A stretch of 64,000 nucleotides of DNA, from assembly GCF_004382795.1 (NCBI RefSeq), contig NZ_SMSG01000010.1:1-64000 (forward strand), written 5' to 3'. Below the pieces are notes generated by a model, which had not been told where the DNA came from, made no database searches, and saw nothing but the letters and a program-made list of their open reading frames with translations. Of the stretch, positions 42,574 to 53,596 are shown in pieces; position 1 is the first letter of the stretch, and the number at the start of each line of letters is the position of its first letter. Made by a program: the position numbers and the translations under genes. The DNA comes from Cumulibacter soli. GTDB lineage: Bacteria; Actinomycetota; Actinomycetes; Mycobacteriales; Antricoccaceae.

Positions 42574-43455
42574 CTACTTCTCGACGGCAGCGTGCAGGTC
42601 CGCGATCTCCTTCGAGTTCAGTGGACGCAGAACCCCCGAACGCTGATCACCGAGGTGCACCGGACCGAATTTGGTGCGCGCGAGGCTCTGCACCGGATGC
42701 CCCACCGCCTCCAGTAGCCGGCGCACGATGTGCTTGCGCCCCTCGTGCAGTACGACCTCCACCATCACCCGGTTGCCGAACTGCTCGACCAGACGGAACG
42801 AGTCGACCCGCGCGAGTCCGTCTTCGAGTTCGATTCCCGCGCGCAGCCGCTTGCCGACGTCCTTCGCGACGGGGCCGACGATCTCAGCTATATACGTTTT
42901 CTCCACGCCGAACGACGGGTGCGCGAGCTTATGTGCCAGCGCGCCATCGTTAGTCAGCAGGATCAACCCCTCCGTGTCGGCATCGAGCCGGCCGACGTGG
43001 AATAGGCGGATGCCGCGTTCGGTATAGCTCTCGATGTAGTCGCTGAGGGTCCACCGGCCGCGGTCGTCGCTCATCGCCGAGAGCACATCACGTGGTTTGT
43101 TCAGGGCCAGGTAGATCATGTCCTCGCGGGTCTCTATCCGCGAGCCATTGACCTGTACGACATCGGTTTGCGGATCGACGCGCATCCCGAGCGATGCGCG
43201 TTGTCCGTTGACGCGCACCTTCCCCGCGGAGATGAGATCTTCGCAGACGCGGCGGCTGCCGACTCCGGCGCGGGCGAGCACCTTCTGCAATCGCTCGCCG
43301 GCGGGCTTGTGCTCGTCCTTCCAGTTCGCCGATCGACGCTCACCACGCTCGGGGGCCGCGGGTGTCAGATCGAATTCGGCATCGGCGAGTTGGTACTCGT
43401 CGTCGTCCGGATCGTAGAAGTCGCCGCCGAGATTCACGTCGTAGGTCCTGCTCAT
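42574..43455 (-). CDS. rluB: Ribosomal large subunit pseudouridine synthase, RluB/RsuA family
   Basis: A 293-residue enzyme. An acidic N-terminal extension (1-50) precedes the S4 RNA-binding domain (RLQKVLARAGVGSRRVCEDLI) and the synthase domain with the catalytic Asp in VGRLDADTEGLILLTND. EGRKHIVRRLLEAVGHPV is the usual C-terminal motif. It should modify 23S rRNA near the peptidyl-transferase centre. Its ATG shares one base with the scpB stop (TGATG). Confidence 0.95.
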   Translation of the reverse strand: MSRTYDVNLGGDFYDPDDDEYQLADAEFDLTPAAPERGERRSANWKDEHKPAGERLQKVLARAGVGSRRVCEDLISAGKVRVNGQRASLGMRVDPQTDVVQVNGSRIETREDMIYLALNKPRDVLSAMSDDRGRWTLSDYIESYTERGIRLFHVGRLDADTEGLILLTNDGALAHKLAHPSFGVEKTYIAEIVGPVAKDVGKRLRAGIELEDGLARVDSFRLVEQFGNRVMVEVVLHEGRKHIVRRLLEAVGHPVQSLARTKFGPVHLGDQRSGVLRPLNSKEIADLHAAVEK

Positions 43456-44141
43456 CAGTCCATCTCCATATCGGCGATCGCGGCGAGCCCGGATTCGAGT
43501 CGCTCGTCCATCTCAGGGTCCACGTCCGGCAGCAGCGGGGCGATCGGCGGAAGGTCCCGCAACGATTTCAACCCCAGCTTCTCCAGGAACAGGTCGGTCG
43601 TGGACAACAGTCCACCACCGGAGCCTTCTTCGTGCCCCGATTCCTCGATGAGTTCGCGAGTCAGCAGGGTCCGTACGACGCCGTCCACATTCACCCCGCG
43701 GATCGCGGAGACCCGCGCTCGGGTGACCGGTTGGCGATAAGCGATGACCGCCAGGGTTTCCAGTGCAGCCTGCGTCAGCCTGGTCTTCTGCCCGTCCAGC
43801 ACGAACCGCTCTACCGCCGGCGCGTACTGCTCACGCGTGTACAGCCGCCAGCCCCCGGCGGCCTCGCGCAATTGAAAGCCACGTCCCTGTTCGTCGTACT
43901 CCGCACGCAACCCCTGTAACCGCGCTTCGACGACGTCCTCACCGATACCGATGGCTCGGGCGATATCCATCGCTGCGGTGGGTTGATCCAGCACCAGCAA
44001 CACCGACTCGATCGCCGGGGTGATGTCCGACTCGAGAATGGTCATTAACTGGTCGGGCTCGGACGGCGCGGTGCCATCGTCCGGGCGCGGCGGCAGTTCG
44101 ATCTCGACGGGAGCCGGGGCGTTCTCGCTGTCTGGACTCAT
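43455..44141 (-). CDS. scpB: Segregation and condensation protein B
   Basis: A 228-residue protein with two winged-helix domains, which binds ScpA and Smc as part of the condensin complex. ALETLAVIAYRQPVTRARVSAIRGVNVDGVVRTLLTRELIEESG is the conserved core. The first 40 residues are a polar tail. ATG 44141 overlaps the scpA stop (ATGA). The order parA-scpA-scpB is the standard one. Confidence 0.96.
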   Translation of the reverse strand: MSPDSENAPAPVEIELPPRPDDGTAPSEPDQLMTILESDITPAIESVLLVLDQPTAAMDIARAIGIGEDVVEARLQGLRAEYDEQGRGFQLREAAGGWRLYTREQYAPAVERFVLDGQKTRLTQAALETLAVIAYRQPVTRARVSAIRGVNVDGVVRTLLTRELIEESGHEEGSGGGLLSTTDLFLEKLGLKSLRDLPPIAPLLPDVDPEMDERLESGLAAIADMEMD

Positions 44142-44983
44142 GCGTATTCCTCGTCGGGGTTGTAGCCGGCGTCCGCAGGCTCGGCGCCGTCGTCGCGCGT
44201 AGACCACCGCACGCTGAGGTCACCGAGTGGCACCACCTGTTCGAACGCAACGACCTTCTCGCGGTAGAGCTCCAGCAAGCCCAGGAAGCGAGCGACCACC
44301 TCCAGGGTATGCGTGCAATCCTCGGTCAACTCCCGGAAGGTGAGTTGGCGCTTACGTTGTAGCCGTTCGCGCAGGATGCCCATTTGCTCGCTGACGGACA
44401 CCTGGGCGGCGTGCAGGTGATCCAGGCGTACGGTCTCTGGCGTTTTAGGTGTCATCACCCGAACAGCGATAGCCGCGAACCGCTCGGGGCCCACGCCAAT
44501 CAGTAATTCAGGGAGCGCCTCGGCAAACTTCGGCTCCAGCGCGACGGCGCGGGGGTACCGGCGTCCGGCCGTGCTGATCATTTCTGCCACCGCGGCGGCG
44601 GCTTCCTTGTACGCGCGGTACTGCAGGAGCCGGGCGAACAGCAGGTCACGTGCTTCCAGCAGTGCGAGGTCTTCCTCGTCCTCCACCTCGGCGCGCGGTA
44701 ATAGCCGCGCGGTTTTCAGATCGAGCAATGTCGCGGCGACCAGCAGGAACCCCGTCGCCTGCGCGAGATCCCATCGATCGCCATCTGCGCGAATGTGCGC
44801 AATGAAGTCATCGGTAACCTTCGACAGCGCTACCTCGGTGACATCGAGTTTGTGCTTGCTGATCAACTGCAGCAGCAGATCGAACGGGCCCTCGAAGTTG
44901 GTCAACCGAACGGTGAAGGAGCCGCGCGGCTGGTCGTCGGCGGCGATATCCGACTCGTCGAAGTTTTCGACCGTTTCGGTCAC
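44138..44983 (-). CDS. scpA: Segregation and condensation protein A (kleisin)
   Basis: A 281-residue kleisin that bridges the Smc heads. The N-terminal FTVRLTNFEGPFDLLLQLISKHKLDVTEVALSKVTDDFIAHI is the Smc-binding part, the C-terminal winged helix has RWSTR and VVARFLGLLELYREKVV. It overlaps parA upstream and scpB downstream (both ATGA). Confidence 0.96.
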   Translation of the reverse strand: MTETVENFDESDIAADDQPRGSFTVRLTNFEGPFDLLLQLISKHKLDVTEVALSKVTDDFIAHIRADGDRWDLAQATGFLLVAATLLDLKTARLLPRAEVEDEEDLALLEARDLLFARLLQYRAYKEAAAAVAEMISTAGRRYPRAVALEPKFAEALPELLIGVGPERFAAIAVRVMTPKTPETVRLDHLHAAQVSVSEQMGILRERLQRKRQLTFRELTEDCTHTLEVVARFLGLLELYREKVVAFEQVVPLGDLSVRWSTRDDGAEPADAGYNPDEEYA

Positions 44984-46188
44984 GACGCCGCGTCGCGGGC
45001 GAGAATCTCACGCGCCAGGTTCCGGTACGCGTCGGCGGCCGCGGAGGTAGGCGCCCAGGAAGTGATCGGCTCACCGGCCACAGTGGTTTCCGGGAATCGC
45101 ACCGTGCGGTTAATCGTGGTTTGAAACACGATGTCCCCGAACGCCTCGACGATGCGCGAAAACACTTCACGGGCGTGAATGGTGCGCGGGTCGTACATGG
45201 TCGCCAGAATCCCGGAGAGTTCCAGCTCAGGGTTCAACCGGTCGCGCACCTTCTCCACGGTGTCGATCAACAGCGCCACACCACGCAGCGAGAAGTACTC
45301 GCATTCCAGCGGAATCAACACGCCCTGAGCGGCGGTCAACGCGTTGACCGTCAGCAGGCCAAGCGACGGCTGGCAGTCGATCAGGATGTAGTCGTACTGC
45401 GGCAACAGCGGGCGCAGTACGCGTTCGAGTGTCTGCTCGCGGGCGACCTCATTGACGAGTTGGATTTCGGCCGCAGACAGATCAATATTCGCTGGCAGCA
45501 GGTCCACGCCCTTGACTGAGGTACGCAGCACGACGTCGGTGGGGTTGGTCCCCCGCTCCACCAGCAAGTTGTAGACAGTCACGTCCAAATCGTGCGGGGC
45601 GATCCCGAGCCCGACCGACAGTGCGCCCTGCGGGTCGAAGTCGACCAACAACACCCGACGTCCGAACTCCGCGAGCGCCGCGCCGAGATTAATGGTGGAC
45701 GTCGTCTTACCGACACCGCCCTTCTGGTTGCATACCGCGAGCACCACCGCCGGACCAGTGCTGACCAGCGGAGCGGGATCAGGCAGGTCGTGCTGACGTG
45801 CCTTCGCCGGATCCTCACCCATCCCGCGACGCTTTGGTTTGGGTTGCGATTCCTGCTCGCCGGCAGGAGCGTCCTCGAACGGCAATTGATCGGCAGCGGC
45901 CGGCCGTGGCGATACCGCCGCCGCGCTCGATCCCGCGGAGGTATCAGCGACCGGAGATGATTCGACCGTCTGTGGATCAGTCTCAGGCTGAGGTTGAGAC
46001 TGAGGATCAGGTGGAGGTTGGTGGGAACCGTCAACGATGAGCGGCGACAGCGACTGCCATTCGCTAGCTGCTGGAGCTCCCGGATCCTGCGCATCGGAGA
46101 GGTCCTGCGGGACGTACGTGCCGTTGTCGACGGCGTCGTCATGCCCATGAACTGGCGTCTCGGACGGGCGATCGGGCGGGAAAGTCAT
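44980..46188 (-). CDS. parA: ParA-family ATPase
   Basis: A 402-residue protein. The first 145 residues are a Pro/Asp/Gln-rich disordered extension; the ParA domain follows with the deviant Walker A CNQKGGVGKTTSTINLG, LLVDFDPQGALSVGLG, and YILIDCQPSLGLLTVNALTA. It is the orthologue of the second ParA that stands before scpA in mycobacteria, not the one beside parB. It probably helps position DNA or the condensin. ATG 46188 or TTG 46200 can be the start; neither has a clear ribosome binding site at the best distance. Confidence 0.93.
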   Translation of the reverse strand: MTFPPDRPSETPVHGHDDAVDNGTYVPQDLSDAQDPGAPAASEWQSLSPLIVDGSHQPPPDPQSQPQPETDPQTVESSPVADTSAGSSAAAVSPRPAAADQLPFEDAPAGEQESQPKPKRRGMGEDPAKARQHDLPDPAPLVSTGPAVVLAVCNQKGGVGKTTSTINLGAALAEFGRRVLLVDFDPQGALSVGLGIAPHDLDVTVYNLLVERGTNPTDVVLRTSVKGVDLLPANIDLSAAEIQLVNEVAREQTLERVLRPLLPQYDYILIDCQPSLGLLTVNALTAAQGVLIPLECEYFSLRGVALLIDTVEKVRDRLNPELELSGILATMYDPRTIHAREVFSRIVEAFGDIVFQTTINRTVRFPETTVAGEPITSWAPTSAAADAYRNLAREILARDAAS

Positions 46189-46294
46189 GGCAGCGGTCAA
46201 GACCTCTCGGTCGGAAACTACGAGGCGTACCCGACGAGTCTAAGGCACAGCACGAGCGCCCCGGAAACCTCAAGTAGCCCTAGAGAGTGTCGCG

Positions 46295-47230
46295 CTAACG
46301 TGCTCGCGGATGGCTGGTCGCGTAAACCTCACGGAGCTTGTCGACCGTCACCAGCGTGTAGACCTGCGTTGTGGTCACCGAGGCGTGACCGAGCAGTTCC
46401 TGCACCACGCGGACGTCCGCCCCGCCGTCGAGTAGGTGAGTGGCGAACGAATGCCGCAGCGTATGCGGTGAGATTGGTACGTCGATATTCGCTCGCTCGG
46501 CGCACGCCCGCAGGATCGCCCACGCGCTCTGCCTCGACAGCGGGCCGCCGCGCGAATTCAGGAACAGTCTGCTGGAGCTGCGCCCGGATACGCTCAGCGT
46601 CGGGCGAGAGCGCACCCGGTAGGCCTCGATCGCCGCTAGCGCATAACTGCCGATCGGCACGATCCGCTGTTTACTGCCCTTGCCGGTCACCCGAACCGCA
46701 CGCGCGGCGGCGTCAATATCGTCGACGTCCAACCCCAGCGCCTCGGAGATTCGCACCCCCGTGCCGTACAGGAATTCCAGCAACGCTCGATCGCGCAAGG
46801 CCAGCGGCGTGTCCTCGTGCAGCGCGGCATCAAGCAGTCGCTCGACGTCTTCGATAGGCAGTGCTTTCGGTAGCCGTTTACCTGGGGTCGGCGGGCGGAC
46901 GTCACCGGCGACGTCAACCGGCACGATGCCCTCGCGGACGGCGAACCGATGCAGACCCCGCACAGCGACGACGACCCGCGCCGCCGAGGTCGTCGACAAC
47001 GGCTGATGCTCCTCGTCGCCCTCACGCAGGTACGCCGCGAAGTCGGCGACGTCCACCGCAATCACGTCCCCGAAGTCTTCGCGTCCACGAGCGTGCAGCC
47101 AATCGAGATACCGATTCACATCTCGGCGGTACGCCGAGAGCGTGTTTGTCGCCAGGCCCCGTTCGATGGCGAGGTGATCGAGGTACCCGCGCGCAACCTG
47201 CCCGATCGAGTGGCGCGGTGCATCAGTCAC
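46295..47230 (-). CDS. xerD: Tyrosine recombinase XerD
   Basis: A 311-residue recombinase that resolves chromosome dimers at dif with XerC. The N-terminal core-binding domain ([24 protein letters not shown]) and the catalytic residues are complete: [42 protein letters not shown] 47230 lies eight bases inside the end of ald. Being part of the ald-xerD-parA run and of this locus in mycobacteria, it is the housekeeping enzyme, not an element integrase. Confidence 0.95.
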   Translation of the reverse strand: MTDAPRHSIGQVARGYLDHLAIERGLATNTLSAYRRDVNRYLDWLHARGREDFGDVIAVDVADFAAYLREGDEEHQPLSTTSAARVVVAVRGLHRFAVREGIVPVDVAGDVRPPTPGKRLPKALPIEDVERLLDAALHEDTPLALRDRALLEFLYGTGVRISEALGLDVDDIDAAARAVRVTGKGSKQRIVPIGSYALAAIEAYRVRSRPTLSVSGRSSSRLFLNSRGGPLSRQSAWAILRACAERANIDVPISPHTLRHSFATHLLDGGADVRVVQELLGHASVTTTQVYTLVTVDKLREVYATSHPRAR

Positions 47231-48329
47231 CGAACGGCGTCCACGGCATGTCGTGCGCTTGAGCGACGGCCTCGGAGACCAACGCTCCGGCGGCGGTGTT
47301 CACACCGGCGGCGAGCGCGGGATCGGCGGCACACGCGCCCGCGAAACCGCGATCGGCCAGCGCGAGCGCGTACGGCAGCGTCGCATTCGTCAGCGCCGCC
47401 GTGCTCGTTACCGGAACGGCGCCGGGGACATTCGCCACGGCATAAAAGATTGAGCCATGCACCGTATACGTCGGGTCCGCGTGGCTCGTCGGGCGCGTGT
47501 CTTCGAAACACCCGCCCTGATCGACGGAGAGGTCGATGAGCACCGAACCGGGCTGCATACCGGCGACCATTTCATTGGTGATCACCCTCGGCGCACGTGC
47601 GCCCGGCACCAGTACCGCACCAATCACCACGTCGGCATCCGCGATCGCTTCTTCGATCGCGTGTGCGCTCGATGAGATCGTCTGCACGGCACCGCGGAAG
47701 TACGCATCGGCGGCGTGCAACGCCTCGATGTTGCGGTCGAGCAGGATGACCTTCGCCTGCATGCCGGCGGCGATCCTGGCCGCGCGCATACCGCTGACAC
47801 CGGCACCGATGATGACCACCTTCGCGCCGTACACGCCGGTGACGCCACCCATCAACATGCCGCGCCCGCCGTTGACCTTGGTGAGCGCGTTGGCCGCGAT
47901 CTGCGGCGCCAAGCAGCCGGCTACCTCGGACATCGGGGCTAAGAGCGGCAGTCGGCCGTCAGCGGAGCGCACCATCTCGTAGCCGATCGCGTTCACCTTC
48001 GAGTCGACCAATGCCTGCGTGCACTCCGCGGAGGCGGCCAGATGCAAATACGTGAACAATGTCTGCCCGTCACGTAGCAGGCCATATTCCTGCGCTACCG
48101 GTTCCTTCACCTTCAGCACCAACTCGGCGTCGCCCCACAGGTCGTCGGCGTGCTTGGCAATGCGCGCTCCGGCCCGCACGTAATCCTCATCGCCGATCGA
48201 CGATCCGATGCCGGCGTTGGTCTCCACCACAACGTCATGCCCATGCGCGTGCAGCTCACGCACCCCAGCCGGGGTCAGAGCAACCCGGTACTCGTGGTTC
48301 TTGACCTCTTTGGGAACGCCGACTCGCAT
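47223..48329 (-). CDS. ald: Alanine dehydrogenase
   Basis: A 368-residue NAD-dependent enzyme that interconverts alanine and pyruvate. It begins [23 protein letters not shown], has the active-site KVKEP and TYLHLAAS, and the NAD fold [23 protein letters not shown] 48329 is preceded by GAGAGG and fits the family start exactly; ATG 48350 would add seven residues. It is divergent from the M16-like gene. Confidence 0.97.
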   Translation of the reverse strand: MRVGVPKEVKNHEYRVALTPAGVRELHAHGHDVVVETNAGIGSSIGDEDYVRAGARIAKHADDLWGDAELVLKVKEPVAQEYGLLRDGQTLFTYLHLAASAECTQALVDSKVNAIGYEMVRSADGRLPLLAPMSEVAGCLAPQIAANALTKVNGGRGMLMGGVTGVYGAKVVIIGAGVSGMRAARIAAGMQAKVILLDRNIEALHAADAYFRGAVQTISSSAHAIEEAIADADVVIGAVLVPGARAPRVITNEMVAGMQPGSVLIDLSVDQGGCFEDTRPTSHADPTYTVHGSIFYAVANVPGAVPVTSTAALTNATLPYALALADRGFAGACAADPALAAGVNTAAGALVSEAVAQAHDMPWTPFGD

Positions 48330-48417
48330 ATGTGAAAACCTCTCGATCATTTAACTCAAGCCACGCTGGCGGGCTGATGAACCTTATCGACCCACCCGGA
48401 TGACGTAGCCTTCTTGG

Positions 48418-50226
48418 GTGCCCGAAACGCAACGAACGAACAGCCTGTCCGGCGCCAGCGCCGCACAGACCATCGTGCGCAACGCGGCCACTCGCAGCAC
48501 CATCGACAATGTCACAACGCTTATCTCTTCGGTCGGTGGACGCACCCGGGCAACCCTTTCGTTCCGGGTCGGTTTCGCCGACGAACCGCTGCATCACCGG
48601 GGTATCACCCACCTCGTCGGGCATCTGGCAAGCGCGGCGGCGGATCAAGATGAGAGCACCTGCCACGTCTCCGTCAGTGCCTCCACGCTCAGCTTCCATT
48701 TCTCCGGCGGAGCGCTGGCTGTTGCCAACGAGATCGGCGCGGTGTGCCACTGGATCGGCAGCGCCCGCGCACATGCTGACGAGCGCGCGTTGGAGCGTGT
48801 TCGCGGCGCCGCGAAGGCCGATCAACGACTGCACGCCCCCGAGCACACGAGAGTCCTGCGAGCCCGATTCGGCCTACCAGGCTGGGGCGGCGGATCGGTG
48901 CCCGAGCTTGGGCTCGACAGCATCGGTGTCGACGACATCCACGACTGGGTAACGACCTACCTGACCAGCGGGAACTCCGTACTCGCGCTCAGCGGCACCA
49001 AAGCCACCACGCTGCGGGTGCCCCTGCCGGATGGCAACTACGTGCCTGTGACCCCACCGCAGCCGACCCTGCTGAACCCGCCGGCGCTGATCGCGAGCCC
49101 TACTCCGATGCTGAGCCTCAGCGGTCTGCTGACTACGGACGAGAATCATCTCGACCGAGATCGCGCCGTCGCCGGGCTGTCCACCGAAATCGTCCGCTCG
49201 CGGATCGCGTTCGCACTGCAGCAGCGATACGGATCTGAACTGAAGATCCGCGGTGGACCGATGACACTCGGCCCGCATTCGGTGCATAGCGTCGTATGGG
49301 CGGACGTCGATGCCGAGATCGAGGCCAAAGTAGCCGATATCGCGGCCGAGGCGCTCGCTGTGCTCGTTGCCAACGGTCTACTCGAGGGCGAGCTCGGTGC
49401 GCACGTAAAACGTCGGCTCAGCGCCTATGAGCGCGCCGCCGGCACCGGCTCCGGCGCGCACGATCTACTCCATCGTCAGGCGCTCGGAGCCCTGAACGAG
49501 CAGCCGTGGTCCCTCGCCCTCGAGCGGCGCATGCTCAGCGGCGCCAGCAGCGAATTGGTCGGCGCGCAGTTGTCCCAATTTTCGGATTCGGCCGTGTTGA
49601 TGATGGCCGAGACCGATCCGCCGGTCCGGGCCTGGAGCGCCGGAGCGACACTCGCACCCTTTGACGCGGACGGCGAAATCCTCCGCTCGCGTCCCGCGTA
49701 CGGGCTCAGTTCCCGGCACCAACCCTGCCGGCTCATCGTCGGCGAGGACGGCATCACGTTACGCAGCCTCACCGCAGCGGACGATCAGGTGCGTTGGGCA
49801 GATGTCGCGATGGCGCAATCGTGGGATGACGGCCGACTCCTGCTCACCAGCACCGCGGCGGGCGAGTTCGACATCGCCCCCGAACGTTGGCTCGCACCGG
49901 ACGCGGTAACTCAAGCGGTACACCGCCACCTGGGTGATCAGCCGATCATCGAGATGGGGCCGCGCGAGACGCCGCCGTCCGCCCCGCTGCGACTCAGCGA
50001 CCGCATCGCCCCAATGTGGTGGTGGGGCGCGGTACTGGTGGGGGTGCTGCTGATCGCGGTGGGTTCAGCACCGCTGCTACCGGGTCAACTCACCTGGCTG
50101 CGCTGGCTACTCGGCGCCGTCGGGCTCGTCACGTTCGTCATCGGCGGCGCATGGGCGTACGACACGGCGCTCACCGAGCGCCGACTACAAACCGGCCGCG
50201 TCACCGGGAACTCTCTACCTCACTAA
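48418..50226 (+). CDS. Membrane-anchored M16-peptidase-like protein lacking the zinc motif
   Basis: A 602-residue protein. The first 400 residues follow the M16 (insulinase) fold: TLISSVGGRTRATLSFRVGFADEP, then GITHLVGHLAS where the HxxEH motif should be. Here it is HLVGH, with Gly for the catalytic Glu, so it is probably not a peptidase. The C-terminus has a WWWGAVLVGVLLIAVGSA helix and a second helix (LLGAVGLVTFVIGGAWA), which anchor it in the membrane. GTG 48418 has no spacer for a ribosome binding site and may be leaderless. It reads together with the next gene. Confidence 0.7.
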   Translation: MPETQRTNSLSGASAAQTIVRNAATRSTIDNVTTLISSVGGRTRATLSFRVGFADEPLHHRGITHLVGHLASAAADQDESTCHVSVSASTLSFHFSGGALAVANEIGAVCHWIGSARAHADERALERVRGAAKADQRLHAPEHTRVLRARFGLPGWGGGSVPELGLDSIGVDDIHDWVTTYLTSGNSVLALSGTKATTLRVPLPDGNYVPVTPPQPTLLNPPALIASPTPMLSLSGLLTTDENHLDRDRAVAGLSTEIVRSRIAFALQQRYGSELKIRGGPMTLGPHSVHSVVWADVDAEIEAKVADIAAEALAVLVANGLLEGELGAHVKRRLSAYERAAGTGSGAHDLLHRQALGALNEQPWSLALERRMLSGASSELVGAQLSQFSDSAVLMMAETDPPVRAWSAGATLAPFDADGEILRSRPAYGLSSRHQPCRLIVGEDGITLRSLTAADDQVRWADVAMAQSWDDGRLLLTSTAAGEFDIAPERWLAPDAVTQAVHRHLGDQPIIEMGPRETPPSAPLRLSDRIAPMWWWGAVLVGVLLIAVGSAPLLPGQLTWLRWLLGAVGLVTFVIGGAWAYDTALTERRLQTGRVTGNSLPH

Positions 50227-50269
50227 AGCGTTATGCGAGAACACCCCCATATTCCGGAGGATTCTGCAG

Positions 50270-51103
50270 ATGGAGTTCGTCCTCATCGTTGGCGTTATCG
50301 TGCTCGTGGTGCTGCTTCTCAGCAACCGCAATCAAGGCCCGCAACGTCGCACCGCATTCGGCCGTCCGGCGTTATCAGTCGAGGACGAGAAGGCCGAAGC
50401 GCGGCGCTGGATCGATCGACTCGGTGGCCAGGTGCTGAACCTGGAAGGCACCGACACGGCCTCGAAGCAGGCCATGAGCGATGCCTCGGAGCGCTTTACG
50501 GCTGCCGGATCGCAAATCGAGCAGGCCACGACCGCGCATCAGGCGCAGCTCGCTAAGGACACCGCGCTCGAGGGCTTGTATTACGTGCGTGCCGCGCGTA
50601 CGGCGATGGGTCTGGATCCTGGGCCCGAACTGCCGAAGGACCGCGAACGCGAACGTGCCGGCGCGGTGACCGAATCGCGTCAGGTCGATGTCGAGGGTCA
50701 CGAGTACGAACTGTCTCCCGAAGCCTCTGAGCGCACGCCTTACTACCATCCCGGTGGACGTGTCGCCGGCCGCCCGGTACCTGCTGGCTGGTACAGCGAG
50801 CGGTGGTGGGCTCCGGCTCTGGCCACGGGCGTCTGGGCGATGGGGTCCATGATGATGTTCAACGCCATGTTCCTGGGTATGGCCGGGATCGCCAGCGCCT
50901 CGGCGTGGGAGAACGGCCAAGACGCTGGGCAGGAGTCCGGTGATGACGGCGGCGGCGACGGTGGCGACGCCTCGGACGGCGGCGACATGGGTGACGGTGG
51001 CGATATGGGCGGCGGCGGAGACTACGGCGGCGATATGGGCGGCGGCTTCGGCGACTTTGGCGGTGGCGATATGGGCGGCGGAGACTTCGACTTCGGCTTC
51101 TAG
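50270..51103 (+). CDS. Membrane-attached hypothetical protein with Gly-Asp-rich tail
   Basis: A 277-residue protein of a family found in actinobacteria without known function. An N-terminal helix (3-20) anchors it; residues 40-120 are helical (WIDRLGGQVLNLEGTDTASK, LYYVRAARTAMGLDPGPELP). A hydrophobic stretch at about 188-210 is followed by a 60-residue tail of Gly, Asp and Met repeats (GDMGDGGDMGGG and similar). The tail looks like a disordered or metal-binding linker. A good site AATATTCCGGAGG stands before the ATG. It likely shares a transcript with the M16-like gene 43 bases upstream. Confidence 0.75.
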   Translation: MEFVLIVGVIVLVVLLLSNRNQGPQRRTAFGRPALSVEDEKAEARRWIDRLGGQVLNLEGTDTASKQAMSDASERFTAAGSQIEQATTAHQAQLAKDTALEGLYYVRAARTAMGLDPGPELPKDRERERAGAVTESRQVDVEGHEYELSPEASERTPYYHPGGRVAGRPVPAGWYSERWWAPALATGVWAMGSMMMFNAMFLGMAGIASASAWENGQDAGQESGDDGGGDGGDASDGGDMGDGGDMGGGGDYGGDMGGGFGDFGGGDMGGGDFDFGF

Positions 51104-51112
51104 CCGCGTCGC

Positions 51113-51140
51113 TGGTCCCGGCCACCTCCGGTCGGGGCCA
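51113..51140. terminator. Hairpin between convergent genes
   Basis: TGGTCCCGGCC (51113-51123) pairs with GGTCGGGGCCA (51130-51140), two pairs being G-U, over a six-base loop. It stands ten bases after the Gly-rich gene. Confidence 0.5.
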
Positions 51141-51195
51141 CCGTTGCACCGCCCATCAGCATTGCACCGACCATCAGCGGTGCGCCACGCTCAGT

Positions 51196-51812
51196 TCAGG
51201 CCGGCCACGGTATGTCGGCGGCGCGCAGCACATTTTCTTCGCGCAGCGCCCGCTCGGCCGCCAGTAAGGCACCGACGGCGAGGGAATTGACGACCTCCCC
51301 GGCGTGCACGGCCGCGACGGCGTCCGCTAGTGGCACCCGGTGTACGGCGACCTGCGCCTCCTCGTGTTCGAGAACGAAACCGTCCGGACGCGGCGCCTCG
51401 GACAACTCGCGCGCCAGGAACACCCGGACTCGCTCATCACAGAATCCCGGCGCGCTGACCAGATCGATCAGTGTGTGCCATGAGGTAGCGCGCAGACCGA
51501 CTTCCTCCGCCAGTTCGCGCTTAGCCGCATCAAGGGCATGCTCCCCTGCTACGTCGAGCAGTCCGGCCGGCACCTCCCACAGCATCTGCGCGACCGAATG
51601 CCGGTACTGCTCGATGAGCACGACCCGCCCATCGGCGTCGATCGGCACGATCGCCACCGCCCCATCATGCGAGACGACGTCGCGAGTCGCGCTCGACCCG
51701 TCCGGGAACTCGACGGCATCACGACGCAGCGTGAAGATTGGACCGTCGTAGATACGCTCCGACTTCGTGACCGAGTATCCGACGGCGTCGCGACCACCGA
51801 GAATGCTCGCCA

Positions 51813-51813
<1 letters not shown>
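51196..51813 (-). CDS. NUDIX hydrolase, ADP-ribose pyrophosphatase type
   Basis: A 205-residue hydrolase. The NUDIX box is GEHALDAAKRELAEEVGLRA; VVLIEQYRHSVAQMLWEVPAGLLD before it is the sequence of ADP-ribose pyrophosphatases. It should split ADP-ribose into AMP and ribose phosphate. Its ATG shares one base with the pyrG stop, the same pairing as in mycobacteria (pyrG followed by a NUDIX gene). Confidence 0.93.
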
Positions 51814-53510
<1,697 letters not shown>

Positions 53511-53557
53511 TCAACGTCGACTCCGCGGCGCTCCCGATGACCGAAATGGCTCAAAAG

Positions 53558-53590
53558 GAAATCCCGCAGGCCAACGACCTACGGGATTTC
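53558..53590 (-). terminator. Intrinsic terminator in front of pyrG
   Basis: GAAATCCCG (53558-53566) pairs with CGGGATTTC (53582-53590), and AGG with CCT inside, with one C/A mismatch. On the - strand CCTTTTG follows. It begins seven bases after the stop of the gene at 53597 and separates it from pyrG. Confidence 0.8.
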
Positions 53591-53596
53591 ACCTTA

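Noticed and set aside
50945-51100. Possible tandem DNA repeat or CRISPR-like array in the Gly-Asp region
   Set aside because: The periodicity comes from GGC/GAT codons of the Gly-Asp tail; there are no constant repeats with unique spacers.
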